In this document: piece by piece, positions 33,560 through 45,680 of the stretch
Layout: each line of letters starts with the position of its first letter
Numbering within the stretch: the first letter of the stretch is position 1
Assembly: GCF_964656455.1 (NCBI RefSeq)
Contig: NC_135718.1
Location: 53,845,008-53,909,007 of the forward strand
Direction: 5' to 3'
DNA from: Halichoerus grypus
Taxonomy: Eukaryota; Chordata; Mammalia; Carnivora; Phocidae
DNA: 64,000 nucleotides
The notes under the pieces: model-generated
Seen by the model: only the letters and a program-made list of their open reading frames with translations
What the model was told of the DNA's origin: nothing
The model's database searches: none
Position numbers and translations under genes: made by a program

Positions 33560-35057
33560 CTTTAAATTTTTCCAAGTATATTTGTATTATTACATAAAAA
33601 ATCTACCAGAGGCACCACCCCTGGCTATTTTCAAATGAAGAGTCATGGGCTGCAAGTGGAATAATCCTTGGACACATTTGTTCCTGCTCTAGAGAGAATG
33701 TCTTATCAACGGTCAGTGGCTTCTGGAGGGCTGGGTAAGACTTGGCGGCCTGTCCAGACTAATGGGAAAGTGTGCTGGGATCAATTAATGATGTCTGCCT
33801 TGGTATGGGATTGGTAAATTGGGGTATGTGCGCTGATGCAGGTCTAAGGTAGCAATCGTGGGTATTACAAATATGCCCCTTTCTGCCTAGGCCACCACCA
33901 GGACTCCAAAAACCTAGACCCAGAGGTTAGAAGCTTCTTTGTCTCCTCCTTTTTTGTGTACTATTTATTTTCAGTATGTCACCAGAGCCTGCTGCCTTCC
34001 TTCTTGTCCATCTCTACAATGACCACCCCTCCCAGTTGGGGTGATAGCCCATGAGCAGACCATCCTCGTCCTGGTGCTTTCTGCTCCAATCCATCTAGAA
34101 CTCCCATTAGATGAATCTTCTGATGACCCTCTGTTCACCCCCCTCACCGCCAGCCTTGTTCAAAGTACCCTCTTATTTCACCTTCTAGGTCCTCTACCAG
34201 CTGCCCCCTGCCTGTCTTGGATCTGCCCTTCATTTCTCCCCGTGGCCATCTCTTGGCTCCGGCCAGGTGGGTCCCCCTGTGCCCAGCAGATGCTCTGAAG
34301 TTTCTGGTGCTTCCGGGCACCCGCTGTGCTACCCCAAGACGGGGGCTGTGGCATGTGATTCCAAAGTCTAAAGCAGGGCTGATTTTCCTGAGTTTTCACT
34401 TCTCCGGGTTGGGGAGGAAAATGCCAAGCGGCTTAATCACAAGGGCTTTGACACATTTCAGATGATGGTCTCCTGTGATGGCTGCTCCCCACCAGGCCAC
34501 AGCCGGGCCTGACTCAGTTACTGGCATATGTGTAAGCCCGTGCAAGGCTGACTGTATCTGATTATTCTCTCTCCACACACATACACACGCACTGCGCACA
34601 CTCACACGTGCACTCACACACATGCAGCCTTCACTTCAAAGTACTCAATGCATTTTCAAAGAATTGCCTCACTCGTTAATATTAAAGTAAAACCCAGTAA
34701 AGACTGGCAAATGAGGGCTTTGTCCTTCACTAACACAGCTGGGCAGGTCCCCAGTGTGGCTGGTAGGGAGGCCACTGCCTTTCAAGCTGGGGTGAGGGAT
34801 TTGGGCCCTGACGCTGCTCCCCAATTCCTGATTCTAGGCCAGTGTTTCTCAACCTTCCTGGCATCGCCCCCACTACCAGCCATTTAAGACATGTTTTTTG
34901 AAGTTCTCCACCCCCATGAAATTCCAACACCACAGATGCATCTGCACGTATGTATCTATGCTTTATAAACAGAATAAACACTTTTCACCCCTCATAACAA
35001 ATGTTGGCCTCCTTGAGGGTGCTCTCACCCCTGCTGACTACACAGGCATTTCCTCAC

Positions 35058-35238
35058 CATTGCTTCTAAAAGTGTGGTCCCCAGGCCAGCAGCATCAGCA
35101 TCAGCTGGGCCCCACTCCCAGAAGTTCCAGTTCAGTAGTTTTAGGGTGGGATGCAAAATTTTGAGTTTCTAACAATTCCCATTACTAGATGTTGATGTGG
35201 ATGCTGCTCTTCCGGAGACCACATTTTGAGAACCACTG
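35058..35238 (+). mobile_element. MER5A hAT element
   Basis: CTTCTAAAAGTGTGGTCCCC, CAGCAGCATCAGCATCAGCT, GGCCCCACTCCCAGAAGTTC and, at the end, TTTTGAGAACCACTG cover both termini of MER5A. Near full length. Confidence 0.85.
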
Positions 35239-35244
35239 TCGTCA

Positions 35245-35455
35245 TGAAACATGGGTGTATTCTGGAGCCTGAGAGACTTGGGTTCAATCCCTGCTCTTCT
35301 ACTTAGTAGCTGTGACCCTTGGCCAGCCTATGTATGCGCTGAGCCTCGCTTTACTGTGTGCAGGATGGAGTAATAATGTCTCCCTCACAGACTGCTGTGA
35401 GCAGTAAATGTGTCCAGCCAGTGCCCAGCACATGGCAGGCACCCAATAAATGGGC
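35245..35455 (+). mobile_element. MIR
   Basis: TTCTGGAGCCTGAGAGACTT, GGGTTCAATCCCTGCTCTTC, AGTGCCCAGCACATGGCAGG and CACCCAATAAATGGG cover MIR from head to tail. Confidence 0.82.
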
Positions 35456-35829
35456 TCCCCCCCCCACCGGGGGGATGCTCCAGAGCTGCAGAAGGCCCAG
35501 GCAGGCAAGGCTGCGATGGGGAAGGGGATGTGGGCTGCGACGCATGGGCAGTGGGAGAGATGGAGCCCCTACAGCCTGGAAGGCGGTGTGCGGGCTGAGA
35601 GAGAGGCTGTAGCGCAGGACGTGGTAGGAAAGGCTAGCATGGGCTGTTGGCCACACCCTCACTCCCCAGGTGGTAAAGGCCCTTTTGGCACCAGAAAGGA
35701 GTCCCTTTAGCATCAGTCACGGGAAGGAGAGAGTCAAATAACAGAACTCATCAGTCTAGCATGTGTGGAAAATGAAAATGCTTCCAGAAAGGGTTCAGAC
35801 AGAGCCCTGGAGGACTCATTAAGTCAGTT

Positions 35830-35931
35830 TTGTGGGCCCCCGTCCCCGGGCCCCCAAGTCAGTAGTTCTGCGGTGGGGCCCGAGAACTCGCATGCCCAAC
35901 AGGTGTCCAGGTGCTGCTGCTGCTGCTGCTG
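35830..35931 (+). mobile_element. MER5A-like fragment ending in a (TGC)n run
   Basis: GGCCCCCAAGTCAGTAGTTC, TGCGGTGGGGCCCGAGAACT and CAGGTGTCCAGGTGCTG follow MER5A. At the GATTCTGATGC position it runs into about six TGC triplets (35912-35931). Confidence 0.55.
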
Positions 35932-36514
35932 GTCTCAGACCCCTGTGCTGGGAACTGGGGCTCCACAGCCTCCTATAGATGCACTCCCTACCTCAGCGGA
36001 CGGAGAACTGGTGAGAAGTCTGGGTGCCTGCGGAAGGTGATGGCAGGACAGAATCCTCAGTGCCCTTGGGGCTGACTGAGAAGCCTTCAGCCTCGGCTCC
36101 TGGCCACCGGGGGAGCCCGGCTTCTGGCACGCGGGAGTGGCCTCGGCTAGCGATGTGGACTTTGGACAGCATACCACATGCCTGTCTCCACTGCATCCCG
36201 ATGGCGGCAAGGGAGGAGGGAAATGGCTGGTGTCTGCTGAGGTCCTACCAAGCAGCGACCTGTGGGACACTCGCCAAATGCCACTCACTTTAGAGAGCAG
36301 ACTCACTTATTTTTATTTTCACAACTCTGTGAGAAAGATACGACTGGCCCCATTAAAGGCTGGGGAAACTGTTCCTTCGAGAGTTTTGGTCACCCACTCA
36401 AGGGTACTTAGGAAGACAGGGTTCCCCTCTAGAACACACAGTGGTCGGGTGTTAAATTAAGCAATGTCCCAGCTCAAAGGGGCTCTAAAGCCATCTCAGG
36501 CCGTGGGCTGATCC

Positions 36515-37060
36515 TATGCCACCTGTCCCAACAGCCACCTCCTGTCACCTTGACCTCCTTACCCTCCTTTGGCTCTGCTGTCTCTGCTCCTCCACTGGGA
36601 TGTCCAGTTGGGGGACACCACAACAGCCTCCCCTTGGGCCTGCTTATTCCTCCCTGCCCTCCCCCCAGCCCACTGGCTCCAGTCTGACCACAGTGAGCTT
36701 CGTACAACACACCTCAACCATGTCCCTCCCCTGCTGAACTGGCTCCCTACTACTCTCAGGAGCAAGGCCTGGCATTCTCCTGAGTAGGGCATTCCACACC
36801 CTGCCTGGCTGGGCCCTGCCTCTCTCAGTGGCCTCCTCTCCCCAAGGTCTCTCTTGCACGCTGCACTCAGCCATGCTGACTTACTGCAGCTCCATGAACA
36901 TGTACTCTCTCCTGCTCTGGGATCCTGGTACATGCTGTTCCCTCTGCCTGTAACACCCTAACTTTGGTTCCTGGCTAGTTCCTGCTTATCAGTCAGTGGG
37001 TGGCTTAGGTGATCTCTTCTCAGTGAGTCTCCTTATCCCAGTGACGGCTGGGGGTGGTGC
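36515..37060 (+). mobile_element. L2 LINE 3' end
   Basis: TGAACTGGCTCCCTACTACT, AAGGCCTGGCATTCTCC, TGCTGTTCCCTCTGCCTG and TTCCTGCTTATCAGTCAG follow L2. A short old L1-tail-like bit (TTTTCAAACATGCACAGAAG) follows near 37096. Confidence 0.7.
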
Positions 37061-37314
37061 CCCCTCCCATGGATTCTTTCTCACTTCCTATTACAGATGT
37101 TTTCAAACATGCACAGAAGTAGTAAGGACATCTAATGGGCCCCCCATGGAGTCATCACTCCATGTCCACACAGCCCATGCTTTTTAGTCTGCCTTCCCAC
37201 CTACACTACAGGTTCCTGAGGCCAAGATGATACCTCTGACCCCACACCCTCTCAGGACATTAGTGCAGCTCTTGGCCCAGAGAAGACCCTCCATCCACTG
37301 TGGGTGGATGCCAG

Positions 37315-37515
37315 GAGTCCACATTTGTTGAGCACCTACTATAAAATCAGGCGCTCTTCTATGTGCTTACACGTCTTAGCTCACTGTATGCACATAGCTT
37401 CCCTGTGAGGCTCAGGCTACTCTTTCCTCCATTTCATAGGTTGGAAAACTAACAGCTCAAAGGTTACACAGTTGGTCAGTGGTAGAAGCCAGCAAGGTAG
37501 TCTAACTCTGGAACA
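37315..37515 (-). mobile_element. MIR (reverse)
   Basis: TTGAGCACCTACTATAAAAT, CGCTCTTCTATGTGCTTACA and AGGTTACACAGTTGGTCAGT are reverse MIR in order. Confidence 0.72.
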
Positions 37516-37519
37516 GAGC

Positions 37520-37805
37520 TGCCCACAGAAATAGAATGTGAGCCACATGTGGTATTTTAAATTTTCTGGTAGCCATATTAAAAAAAAATAGATGAAATTA
37601 ATTTTAATAATATGTTGTATTTAACTCAGTGTATCTAAAATATCACTTTAACACGTCATCACGTAAGACATTATTAATGAGATACTTTATAATCTGTTTT
37701 GCATAGTAAGTCTTCAAAATCCTGTGGGTTATCTTACAGACCAGCCACGTGTCAAGGGCTCAGTAGCCACAGGCAACTATGCTGGCCAGCAGAGCTAGTG
37801 GTCAG
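37520..37805 (+). mobile_element. Old nonautonomous DNA transposon, family unresolved
   Basis: GAATGTGAGCCACATGTGG, TTTTAAATTTTCTGGTAGCC, AATTAATTTTAATAATATGT and CACGTGTCAAGGGCTCAGTA, then TAGCCACAGGCAACT and GGCCAGCAGAGCT, match a common mammalian MER-type DNA element whose name I cannot fix by eye. It is AT-rich against a GC-rich background. Confidence 0.55.
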
Positions 37806-37964
37806 CACCCTGGACAGCGGCCCCAGAGCCCAGCGCTCGCAACCACTTCTCTGCTTAAATGGATAAAGGAGGAAATGAATGAATACAAGTCCCCAGGACC
37901 CTTGGGCCTGATCTTTCCTGGATAGTTAATAAGGCTTAATACTTTATAGCTCTTTAGAGTCTCT

Positions 37965-38125
37965 CTGGCACTATTTTATCTGCCATAGAGATTATTAACC
38001 CTGTGCCATGGATGAGGATTACCGGGTAAAGAGGGGCCAAACGCCTTTCTTTGACACATTGCTGCAGGTGGTAGAGCTGGGCCTTGAACCCACAACTTTG
38101 GACTCCAAGTTCTGTGCTCCGTGTG
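37965..38125 (-). mobile_element. MIR (reverse)
   Basis: TAGAGCTGGGCCTTGAACCC and ATTAACCCTGTGCCATGGAT flank a degenerate reverse MIR core. Confidence 0.6.
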
Positions 38126-40334
38126 GTGTGGGACACAGCTGCCCCTTGAAGGAGGACTGTCTCCATCTGGCAAGGGAGGGTGTCTGTTTAGATCCCAGGC
38201 TGGGCTGGCCGTTAGGGATGGGAGTCCCATTTTGTTCAGGCCCTGGAGGAAGTGATGCCCTTGGTGAGGGGCAGGGCAGGCACAGGCTGAGGAAGCAGAT
38301 GGGACCTGTGCCAGGTCCTCTGTGGGAAAGAACCTTGTCATTCTTCAGTCTCAGTTTGGCCACAAGAGGCTGAGAACAAATTGATGGCAATAGAGCCATA
38401 ACTTACCTCTGAAGGCCCCTTTGTTCTTGGCAAAACAGAGGGGTCATTAGTAATGGTGAAAGCACTGGTGTGCAGACATAAATCCCCCCAGCTGCAGGGC
38501 TGATAAACAGCCCGGAGGGGATGGGGGCCTCAAGGAGCCAAGCAGGTTAACCGTGTGCCATGGATCACTCATGGGCTCAGACCTGTGTCCACCCACACGC
38601 AGACAGAGCCACCCCCTGCCCAAGCTCTGGAGGTGCCCAGAGACTCAGTCACCCACAGTGGCCAACAGGACTCACACCTGGCTCCAGGAACACCTGAGAT
38701 CCTCATTTTTCTTTCATATGAAAATGGTTCCCTAGCATCTAGGGTGGGAGCAGGCTCCCATGGGGTACTCAGGGCCAGCTTGGGCCAGTCAGCATGAAGG
38801 TGCCCTTGTGGGCATTCCTTCTTTCTGCTTCAAGCCAAACAGACACTGGCTGAGCCTCCTAGGAAAGGGCTGAGACTTCACAGCACTGGAAAGGCAGGTG
38901 TGCGAGGCCAGATCCTTGGCAGACAAAGTGCTTTGCAACAGTGTCTACTGGTCAAGAGAAGTAGAGATGAGGCCATATCCTCATTTTCTGCCTATCTGCT
39001 TCCCTGGAGACTTCATCCTCCTGCCTGTCTGCCTGCTCTAGGCTCACACTGAGGCTGGATTACACGGAGACCATGCCAGCCCAGGGCCAGGGAGAAGGGT
39101 GGGCAGGAACAGGTGGGTGGACAGCCAGGTCAGCCAGGTACTCAGGATGCAGAGGGAAGGAAAAGGGAAGGACTGCCCTCAAGCTGCCTAAAAAGAATTT
39201 GGGTGGGATTGTGGGTTGCGTGGTGACAAACACCCATGAGAGAGTTAAAGAACCATCAAGGCCACCCTACAAACGAGGTCCAAGTGCTATCTTAGCAAGG
39301 ACGGCAAGTATTTGCCGCTGGTGCTGTGTGCCCTCTTTCTGCACCCATATCAGACTCTACCAATTGAATACCACACTGAGCCTGTTTGGCTTCAAGCAGC
39401 CATTACCAATCAATCACAGTTGGCATGTGAGAGGAAACCCATTTGTCATCCTTCTTAAAAGCCCTCAAAGCACATTTCTGCTGTGGTGGGAAACCTAAAA
39501 AGATATGCTAAGTGCTGCAAGCCTTCTGGAAGTTTCTGCCTCCTGCCCCCCATCTTCACACACATTGCTTACCTGTAGTTTCACATCCTGGGTCTCCCTT
39601 CTCAACCTGCTATTCACACTTGGGGACCTGGCCCAGGAGAGTATGCCCCTGGAAATCTCAGAGTACGCTGCCACAGGCAATCGTCCCCAGCCCAGACACC
39701 AAAGGCTCAGCAGCTCTGCCCTCCTACCTCCTGCTGCCAGGGGAGGGGGTGAGGAAGGAGAGCTGGCTAGGGCCATCTTTAAGGGCTGGAGAGGGCCTGG
39801 GGTTCTGAGGCTGGTGGCCTGGCACCCAGCAGGAACTTGGAATGGACAAATACCCTGGAGGATGGCCTCTCAGTGTCACACAGGAATTTCCAGTCTGGTC
39901 AGGACCACAGGCTAGCTCCTGGCTCCTTGCTCCCCACCTTCATCCAGGCTGGGGTATGTCTGAAACCAGCGCACAGGCAATGAGATGAGGAGACAATCCC
40001 CCACCCAGCCAGGTGTCCCTTTATGCTGCCACCTTATCCTGGTGCCTCAACTCTATCACTCTTGGGGCTCACTGGTGTTCCCTTAGGTCTCCAGCACAAG
40101 CCCCTTGTCCCTTGTCCCTGGAGGGCACTTGGTTTGCTTCCCAAATTGAAAAAATCATGAAGGAAACCAGCGCCAGCATGGGTCTCCCTCCTCCTCTGCT
40201 CAGCAGGAGAGCGCCCCTTAATTCCTGGGGAACTCTGCCTTCCTGCAGAATGGCTTCCTTCCTTCCTAGGACTAGTTTTCTCACACCCTAGCCTAAGGAC
40301 CCTCTGCGTCTGGGGAGCTGTGAGAAAGGACTAT

Positions 40335-40455
40335 TCTGGGGTCCCACCCTGGTTTCACAGAATGAGAATCTCTGTGGTTGCCAAGGACTCTGCATTTTTG
40401 GTAGGAGCTCCAGGTGATTCTTGGGCATACTGGAATTTGAAAACCCATGACCCTA
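40335..40455 (+). mobile_element. MER5A-like fragment
   Basis: GGGGTCCCACCCTGGTTTCA, GAATGAGAATCTCTGTGG, ACTCTGCATTTTTGGTAGGA and GCTCCAGGTGATTCTTGGGC follow MER5A. Confidence 0.65.
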
Positions 40456-40794
40456 GAATCACATTCCTTCTCTCCTCCCTTCCTTCATTCCACAAGTACA
40501 CATTGGGGTTTACTCTGCTGAGTCCTGTGCTGGGCACCAGAATGGGGAGGAAATGGGGTTGGGGAGGAGAGGCCTGAACCCTTGCTGCTGCTGCTGACCA
40601 CATGAGCTGGTCTGGCATTTGCTTTGGGGCCTGGGGTACCCTGGGCTTAAAGACACGATAGTAGTCATGCTGGCAGCTGCAGGTCCCAGGGAGCCCACAA
40701 TACCCCTGATTTCCTGCATCCCTAAGGAGGGGGAGGGTCTTCCTCCCACCAGCTAACTCCCAGCTTCCCAAGGTTATTATTAGCTGCCAGCAAT

Positions 40795-40990
40795 AATAAC
40801 AACAATAAGTAACACGTATAAAGGAACTTACATCCATAAATTAGGTTCTCTACATATATTAAGTCTTCTGACCCTCAATCACCCAAGATAGTAAGCATTT
40901 CTTATTGTTCTATACCTCTATACTGAGGTATAGAGACCCACCTGAGGCAATATGCTCATGAGACTCCATCGTCTATGTTCTTAATCATTA
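40795..40990 (-). mobile_element. MIR-like fragment (reverse)
   Basis: An AACAATAAGTAACACGTATA head, CTACATATATTAAGTCTTCT and a diverged core suggest reverse MIR. Weak. Confidence 0.4.
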
Positions 40991-41912
40991 TACCTTGGTG
41001 TCTTTTGAGCTTTAGGGGAAAAAATGTCCCCCAAATGTCACTCCCTGTTGTGGGGGTGTGGTCGGGAGAGGCAATGGGGTAGACACAAGCCTGGTGGCTT
41101 GCCATCCTCCTGGCCATCAGTCTGGCCTACCCAGATGCACGAGGCTGACACTTCACTGACTAGGGGGCAGGGCGGGAGGCCACCTGTGGGGGGGGTAGGA
41201 GCATGGGGACAGAGCCAGTCTGTGGGTGAGTGAGCAGTCCTCATGGGCCTCTCACTGACTCCTTCTCTCCAAAGCCACCCAGCCCTGGGACAGCCAAATG
41301 GAGCTACTTGGTCCATCTTTAGGTAGGGATGTGGGGTCAGGGATCCCATCAGCCAGAACCTTCTCTGCAGCCAGGCACTATTCTGCCTAACCAAGAGATG
41401 GGGCGGGAGAGGAGGGGGCTCTGTGCATCCCCTGCAGCACTCCTGATAAGACAGAACTCCTAATGGTCAGAAATGTGAAAAGAGCATGAAATCAGGTGAA
41501 ACTGCAGGTCTATTCATCCTAACATGATGCACAAACTGCCACCTTTTCATCAAGTCAGAAAAGCAAAACAAACACCCACAGCACTGAAGGAGGTAGATGG
41601 GAGTCCCCAGTGACCCAGGCTCAGAAACCCAAGGTGCTCAGATGCCTCGGACCTTGGACAGTGGCGCATGCTCCTGTCCCCCAACACCGCCCAAGCGGCC
41701 CCCAACATCTGAGCCTCAGTCCCCAGCTCCTCTCCTCCTCCCCAGCACCTCCCTCCTTCATCCACTTCATCCCCTTCCGAGGCCTTCTGCCCAGGGTTGT
41801 CCCCGGGGCTGGTCCCCTCATACCACTGTCCACACCCCCAGACCTCTGCTCAGCCCTGCAGAGCCTGACACTCCTGCAGTGGGCATGGGGGGCCAGGGCG
41901 CCGAGCCCTTAC

Positions 41913-41991
41913 CTGAGACGATGGTGTAGCCAATCCCCCGGGGACGTCCTTTATCCTGGTCGATGGCAGTGATAACGCGCACCGTTGTGCC
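41913..41991 (-). CDS. CDH23: CDH23 exon 9: first strands of EC3
   Basis: This exon is 79 nt, starting in phase 0 (acceptor ACCCAG then GGC) and ending one base into a glycine codon (donor TCAG then GTAAGG). It encodes GTTVRVITAIDQDKGRPRGI plus GYTIVS, with the AIDQD stretch forming the XDXD calcium site of EC3. It corresponds to human residues about 252-278. It is isolated between a 36.8 kb intron 9 and a 7.6 kb intron 8, so correct definition of this very short exon depends on strong sites; both splice sites look close to consensus. Valine replaces a remembered human isoleucine (VRIITAID). Confidence 0.98.
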
Positions 41992-42299
41992 CTGGGTAGG
42001 AGAGAGGAGGGACCTGATCTGGCTGCCCAGCCCCTGGGGGGCCATCTTTCTTTATGGCTCTCTTGGCACCTGCAGCTTCCCTCCCCAGGTAGTGGAGTCC
42101 CTGCCACCAGGCCAGCTTAGGAAGTAGCTACTGAGGGCTAGGGTCTCAGCTGTCCCCAACAACCCAGAGACATAACACTGAGGCCTCGGCAAATAGCTCG
42201 GAGTCCCTTGGAGAAGCCCGATCTTGCTGATGCTCTCATTCCCCCTTCCCCTCCCCATCTCCCCTCATCTGGTGTAACCACCCAGGAAAGAGGAAAAAC

Positions 42300-42430
42300 A
42301 AGCTGGGGGACAAGAGATCTGGTCTCTATCTCAACCACCCATCAAATTGCTGTGTGACCTCAGGAAGGTTGCTGTACCTTTCTGATCTCAGTGTGCCCTA
42401 CCTTGATATGAATAACAACAAAAACCCTGG
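42300..42430 (+). mobile_element. MIR fragment
   Basis: AAATTGCTGTGTGACCTCAG, GTACCTTTCTGATCTCAGTG and a degenerate tail follow MIR. Confidence 0.6.
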
Positions 42431-43829
42431 GACCCTGCTTTCACTAGGACTTGAGTAAAGGAGAACATTATGGATCAATCACTCTACTAATGAATGTATC
42501 ATAAATCCTGAAAGTGAGTATGCCCAGGGATGACCCCCGAGGCCACCATGGCCCTGTGAACCATGCCCTATCCAGCACAGCAACAGCAGCTCCTGCCTCA
42601 GGTGACTCTGTCCCACATCCTATTCCTTCTCCCTGCAGCACTGGGGGAGAAGGGGCCAGGATCTGGGACTACCAGGATGGGGATTCAGGGGTCCCTGCTC
42701 TTAGGGCGCACACAGCCTGTGGGGAGGGGTCAAGGACAGATTCACAGACACTGCTATACACATCTAAGAGTGCTCAGATGCAGAAATGTACCCCGAAGTG
42801 TAGAAGTCCACCTGGAGGACCTGGCAAGGAGTTGTATAGACAGCAACATTGAGGATGGGTCATGAAGAAGGAGTGGGAGTTTGCCAGGGAGAGAAGTTGA
42901 TACAGAAGGCAAAAGATAGAGCACAGGCAGGGACTTGGAGGCCTAAGACTCTCCAGGAAGGGATCCTGGCATGAAAGGGCACATTCAAATATCAGCTGAT
43001 GGACTGGTTGGTTGATTGAATAAATGGATGCACAGAGGAGGATTCTGACATCACCACTGCCGCCGCCACCACCTGCTGAGTCGCTCCTTGCCCACGGTGA
43101 CCTTCACCTTACTCTCCAGCTCTAGCACACCATTGTCCGGCCAGCCAAGCCTGTCCACCTGCCTGCCTGAAGTTCTGGCTTGGGCTGCAGTTTCCCCTGG
43201 TTGATAACCAGCAGGACAGCCCGGTCCCCATCCCCTAGGGAAATATCAACCCTGGCATTTACATGTCTAATGACGATCTCTTGTGGCCTTGATAGGCTGC
43301 CTCTCACCCATTTGCTGTCCATCAGCTAGAGGGTGAAGTCTGCTGGCTGTACCCTCCACCCCTACCTGAGCACCTCCTCCTGTGGAGATAGTCTTGTTCT
43401 CTGACCTATAGGCCCTCTGATCAGTAGGGTGGGGCCCTGGGGGCAAGACACACAGGGGCACCCCCACCTCACCCTCCCAGAGCAGGGCTGTCCCCGTGTG
43501 GCTGTCACTCCATCCTCTCCCAGGCCCAGGAACACCTCTAGCTTGGGCTGAGGGAAGGTGAGAATGTTCCAGGAGAAATGGTTCCCGCAGAAACATGGAC
43601 ACAGCCCTGAGGCCAGGGCCATGCAGAAAGCAGGTCTGGCTCCCTCCTTGGGGCCCCTTCCCCCAGGGAGACAGGAGCTCGGGCTACATCCCCTGGGAGA
43701 ATAGACTGTTACAAAATCAGAGAAAGACACCATTAAATGAGCCTCTCCCGAAGCGGGTTCTGAGGACCTGAACTGTGAGCAGCTTCGAGGGCCCTGTTCT
43801 TTCCCGAACACCCCCTCTGTGCTCAGTGC

Positions 43830-44025
43830 TGCTGCAAATGCCTTCTATGTACTAACTCATTCCACCCTCACACCTACCCCAGAAGCCCCGTCTTCTAGAT
43901 GAGGAAACTGAGGAGTTCGAGTTAAGTGGCCTTGCCAAGGTCCCACTGCAAGGAAGGAATGGTGAAGCCAGGGTTCAAAGTCAGGTACTTTGGTTCCAAA
44001 ATGCTCTTGCCCACCAAGCGATGCC
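43830..44025 (-). mobile_element. MIR (reverse)
   Basis: CTTCTAGATGAGGAAACTGA, TGGCCTTGCCAAGGTCCCAC and GCCAGGGTTCAAAGTCAGGT are reverse MIR. Confidence 0.75.
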
Positions 44026-44049
44026 GCTCCCTCCCAGGTTCTGTTCTAA

Positions 44050-44145
44050 TAACGGTAACTGTCATTTACGAATGTCCTTGCTATGTGGCCGGCACTAATC
44101 TAAGCACTTCACAAGCATTAGCTCATGTCAAATTTGGGACAACTT
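44050..44145 (-). mobile_element. MIR fragment (reverse)
   Basis: CTATGTGGCCGGCACTAATC, TAAGCACTTCACAAGCATTA and GCTCATG are the reverse MIR 3' end. It directly follows another MIR. Confidence 0.65.
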
Positions 44146-45474
44146 ACATATCCCACCATTCCCTTGGGCTTCAGTGTAGTAATGGCTCCTCAAAGTAGTA
44201 AAGTAATTTAGAACAAAACAAAACAAGACCACAGCAACCCTGTTAACCTTTGTTCTCCTGGGCTTTCTGATCTGATGACAGACTCTTCCCCTGTAATATC
44301 TGCTAACGGCCCCAGACCCAGGCATCTGTGGAGGGTCACTGCAGGGTCTGCTCTAACAGCTTCCCCCAATGTCACCCCACAGAGGGCTCTTTTTTGGGGG
44401 GTCTACCCCTCCAGGAGCCACTCCTCACATAGGAGAGGCCTGGGTTTGCCCCTAGGAGAAGGTCCCCATAGTGTGGGACTCTGATGTGAGGCTCAGGTGC
44501 CAGGACATGGGGACAACTCCCTCTTTTAGAGCCCCATCTCGCCTGGTCCCAGAAAGTGTCTCAGTTTGAGGGTCCCCAGGCAGTCCCTGGTCTGCTGAGG
44601 GCAGGGACAAGCCTGCCAGTGTAACTGGGTCCACAGCCTCCAGAGCACCTTTCCAGAAAGTCACTAAACAGTAAACCTCCAGGAGCAGCTGCATGGCCCC
44701 AGGCATACAACCCAGGAGTGGCTGTGCTGAGCTGGCCCTATAGACAAGGACAACTACAAGGACAAGTACACCCCAGGAGGTCTGGAAGGGGGGGGCAGCC
44801 GTGGCCTATGCAAAGATGGGACCTGGTGGCCAAAGCACCCTCAGGTCTCAGAGCCTTGCGAGCATCTCGCCATGGGCACCCCCACCGTGGGCTACCTGGA
44901 GGCTCATGGGCAGGTGGGGCTCAGAGGGGGCCAGTGGGCAATCGAGGACGGAAGGACAGGGAGGCTGGCTCTCCCCAGGAAGAGCCACCCTGAGCTTCTG
45001 GAAAGTGAGAGCCAACAGGCTCCTGACAAAGTTTGGGGTTTCATCTCTTTTTGGGTAAATAAATCCATTTTTAATAAAACCCTGAGCTTTTAATACAAGT
45101 GCAACCACAAAGACTGGAAATGTTATAAGAAGGAATTAACAGGGAGGAATGGGGGCTCTTGGGATCCCACAGCTCTTGTTTCAGGGTCTTAGTAATTATA
45201 TTTTCAATATACTGAAACTTATTTCCAAAGATGAGGGAATGGAGAAGCAGGCCCGGAGCCAGGCCCCTTACTGGCTGGCTTTCCAGATCAGGGTGGGGGT
45301 GGGGGTACGCACCAGCTGGGAGAGCAGGTAGGCAGGCCCAGGAGGCTCAGAGAAGGGTCTACCCTGCCACGGGGCTCCTCCCATCACAGGAACCCACATT
45401 GTAAGGAAATGAGGCCCCCCCTCCCCAAGAGGCTAAAGGTGCACAGGCCTCCAGGGTCCCAGCTCCTTGTGGTG

Positions 45475-45680
45475 GGAAGAGCAGTATGGTGAGGGGGCTA
45501 GGGGTTTCTGTCTAGGCTCAAATCCTTTGAGTGAGTTACTTGATCTCTCACTGGCTTGTTTTCCCCACCTATAAAATGGGTATAACAGCCCCCACTCCTC
45601 AGCAACTGATATGTGTACAGTGCTTAGAACCACACCCAGTACACAGCAAATGCTATAAAAGTGACTGTCACCGTTCAAGC
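45475..45680 (+). mobile_element. MIR
   Basis: GAGTGAGTTACTTGATCTCT, CCACCTATAAAATGGGTATA and GTGCTTAGAACCACACCCAG follow MIR. Confidence 0.75.

Larger units (their letters stand above)
5094..41912 (-). other. CDH23: CDH23 intron 9 (36.8 kb)
   Basis: This is the longest complete intron in the window. It is a mosaic of old repeats, each listed separately, in unique GC-rich sequence. Blocks over 300 nt where I recognise nothing firm are 5830-6770, 7010-8300, 9040-9800, 10000-11730, 18410-19360, 19610-21490, 22000-23060, 23400-24520, 28430-29630, 29830-30790, 30890-31590, 32600-33480, 33560-34850, 35460-35830, 38130-40330 and 41000-41912. Several of these hold short low-complexity runs: an ATTCT-type run near 5863-5892 and CA-rich stretches at 6930-6968 and 34574-34626. 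Possible old L2/L3-type fragments near 24380-24480 and 27860-28050 are too diverged to call. Confidence 0.85.

Noticed and set aside
34850..35030. A further hAT element beginning at CAGTGTTTCTCAACCTT
   Set aside because: Only the first ~17 nt look like a hAT terminus; the body and 3' end do not follow MER20, MER5A or any element I can name.
39073..39498. Plus-strand frame of 141 codons resembling a possible small protein
   Set aside because: Cys- and Arg-rich but matches no family I know; no poly-A tail or target duplication to suggest a retrocopy.
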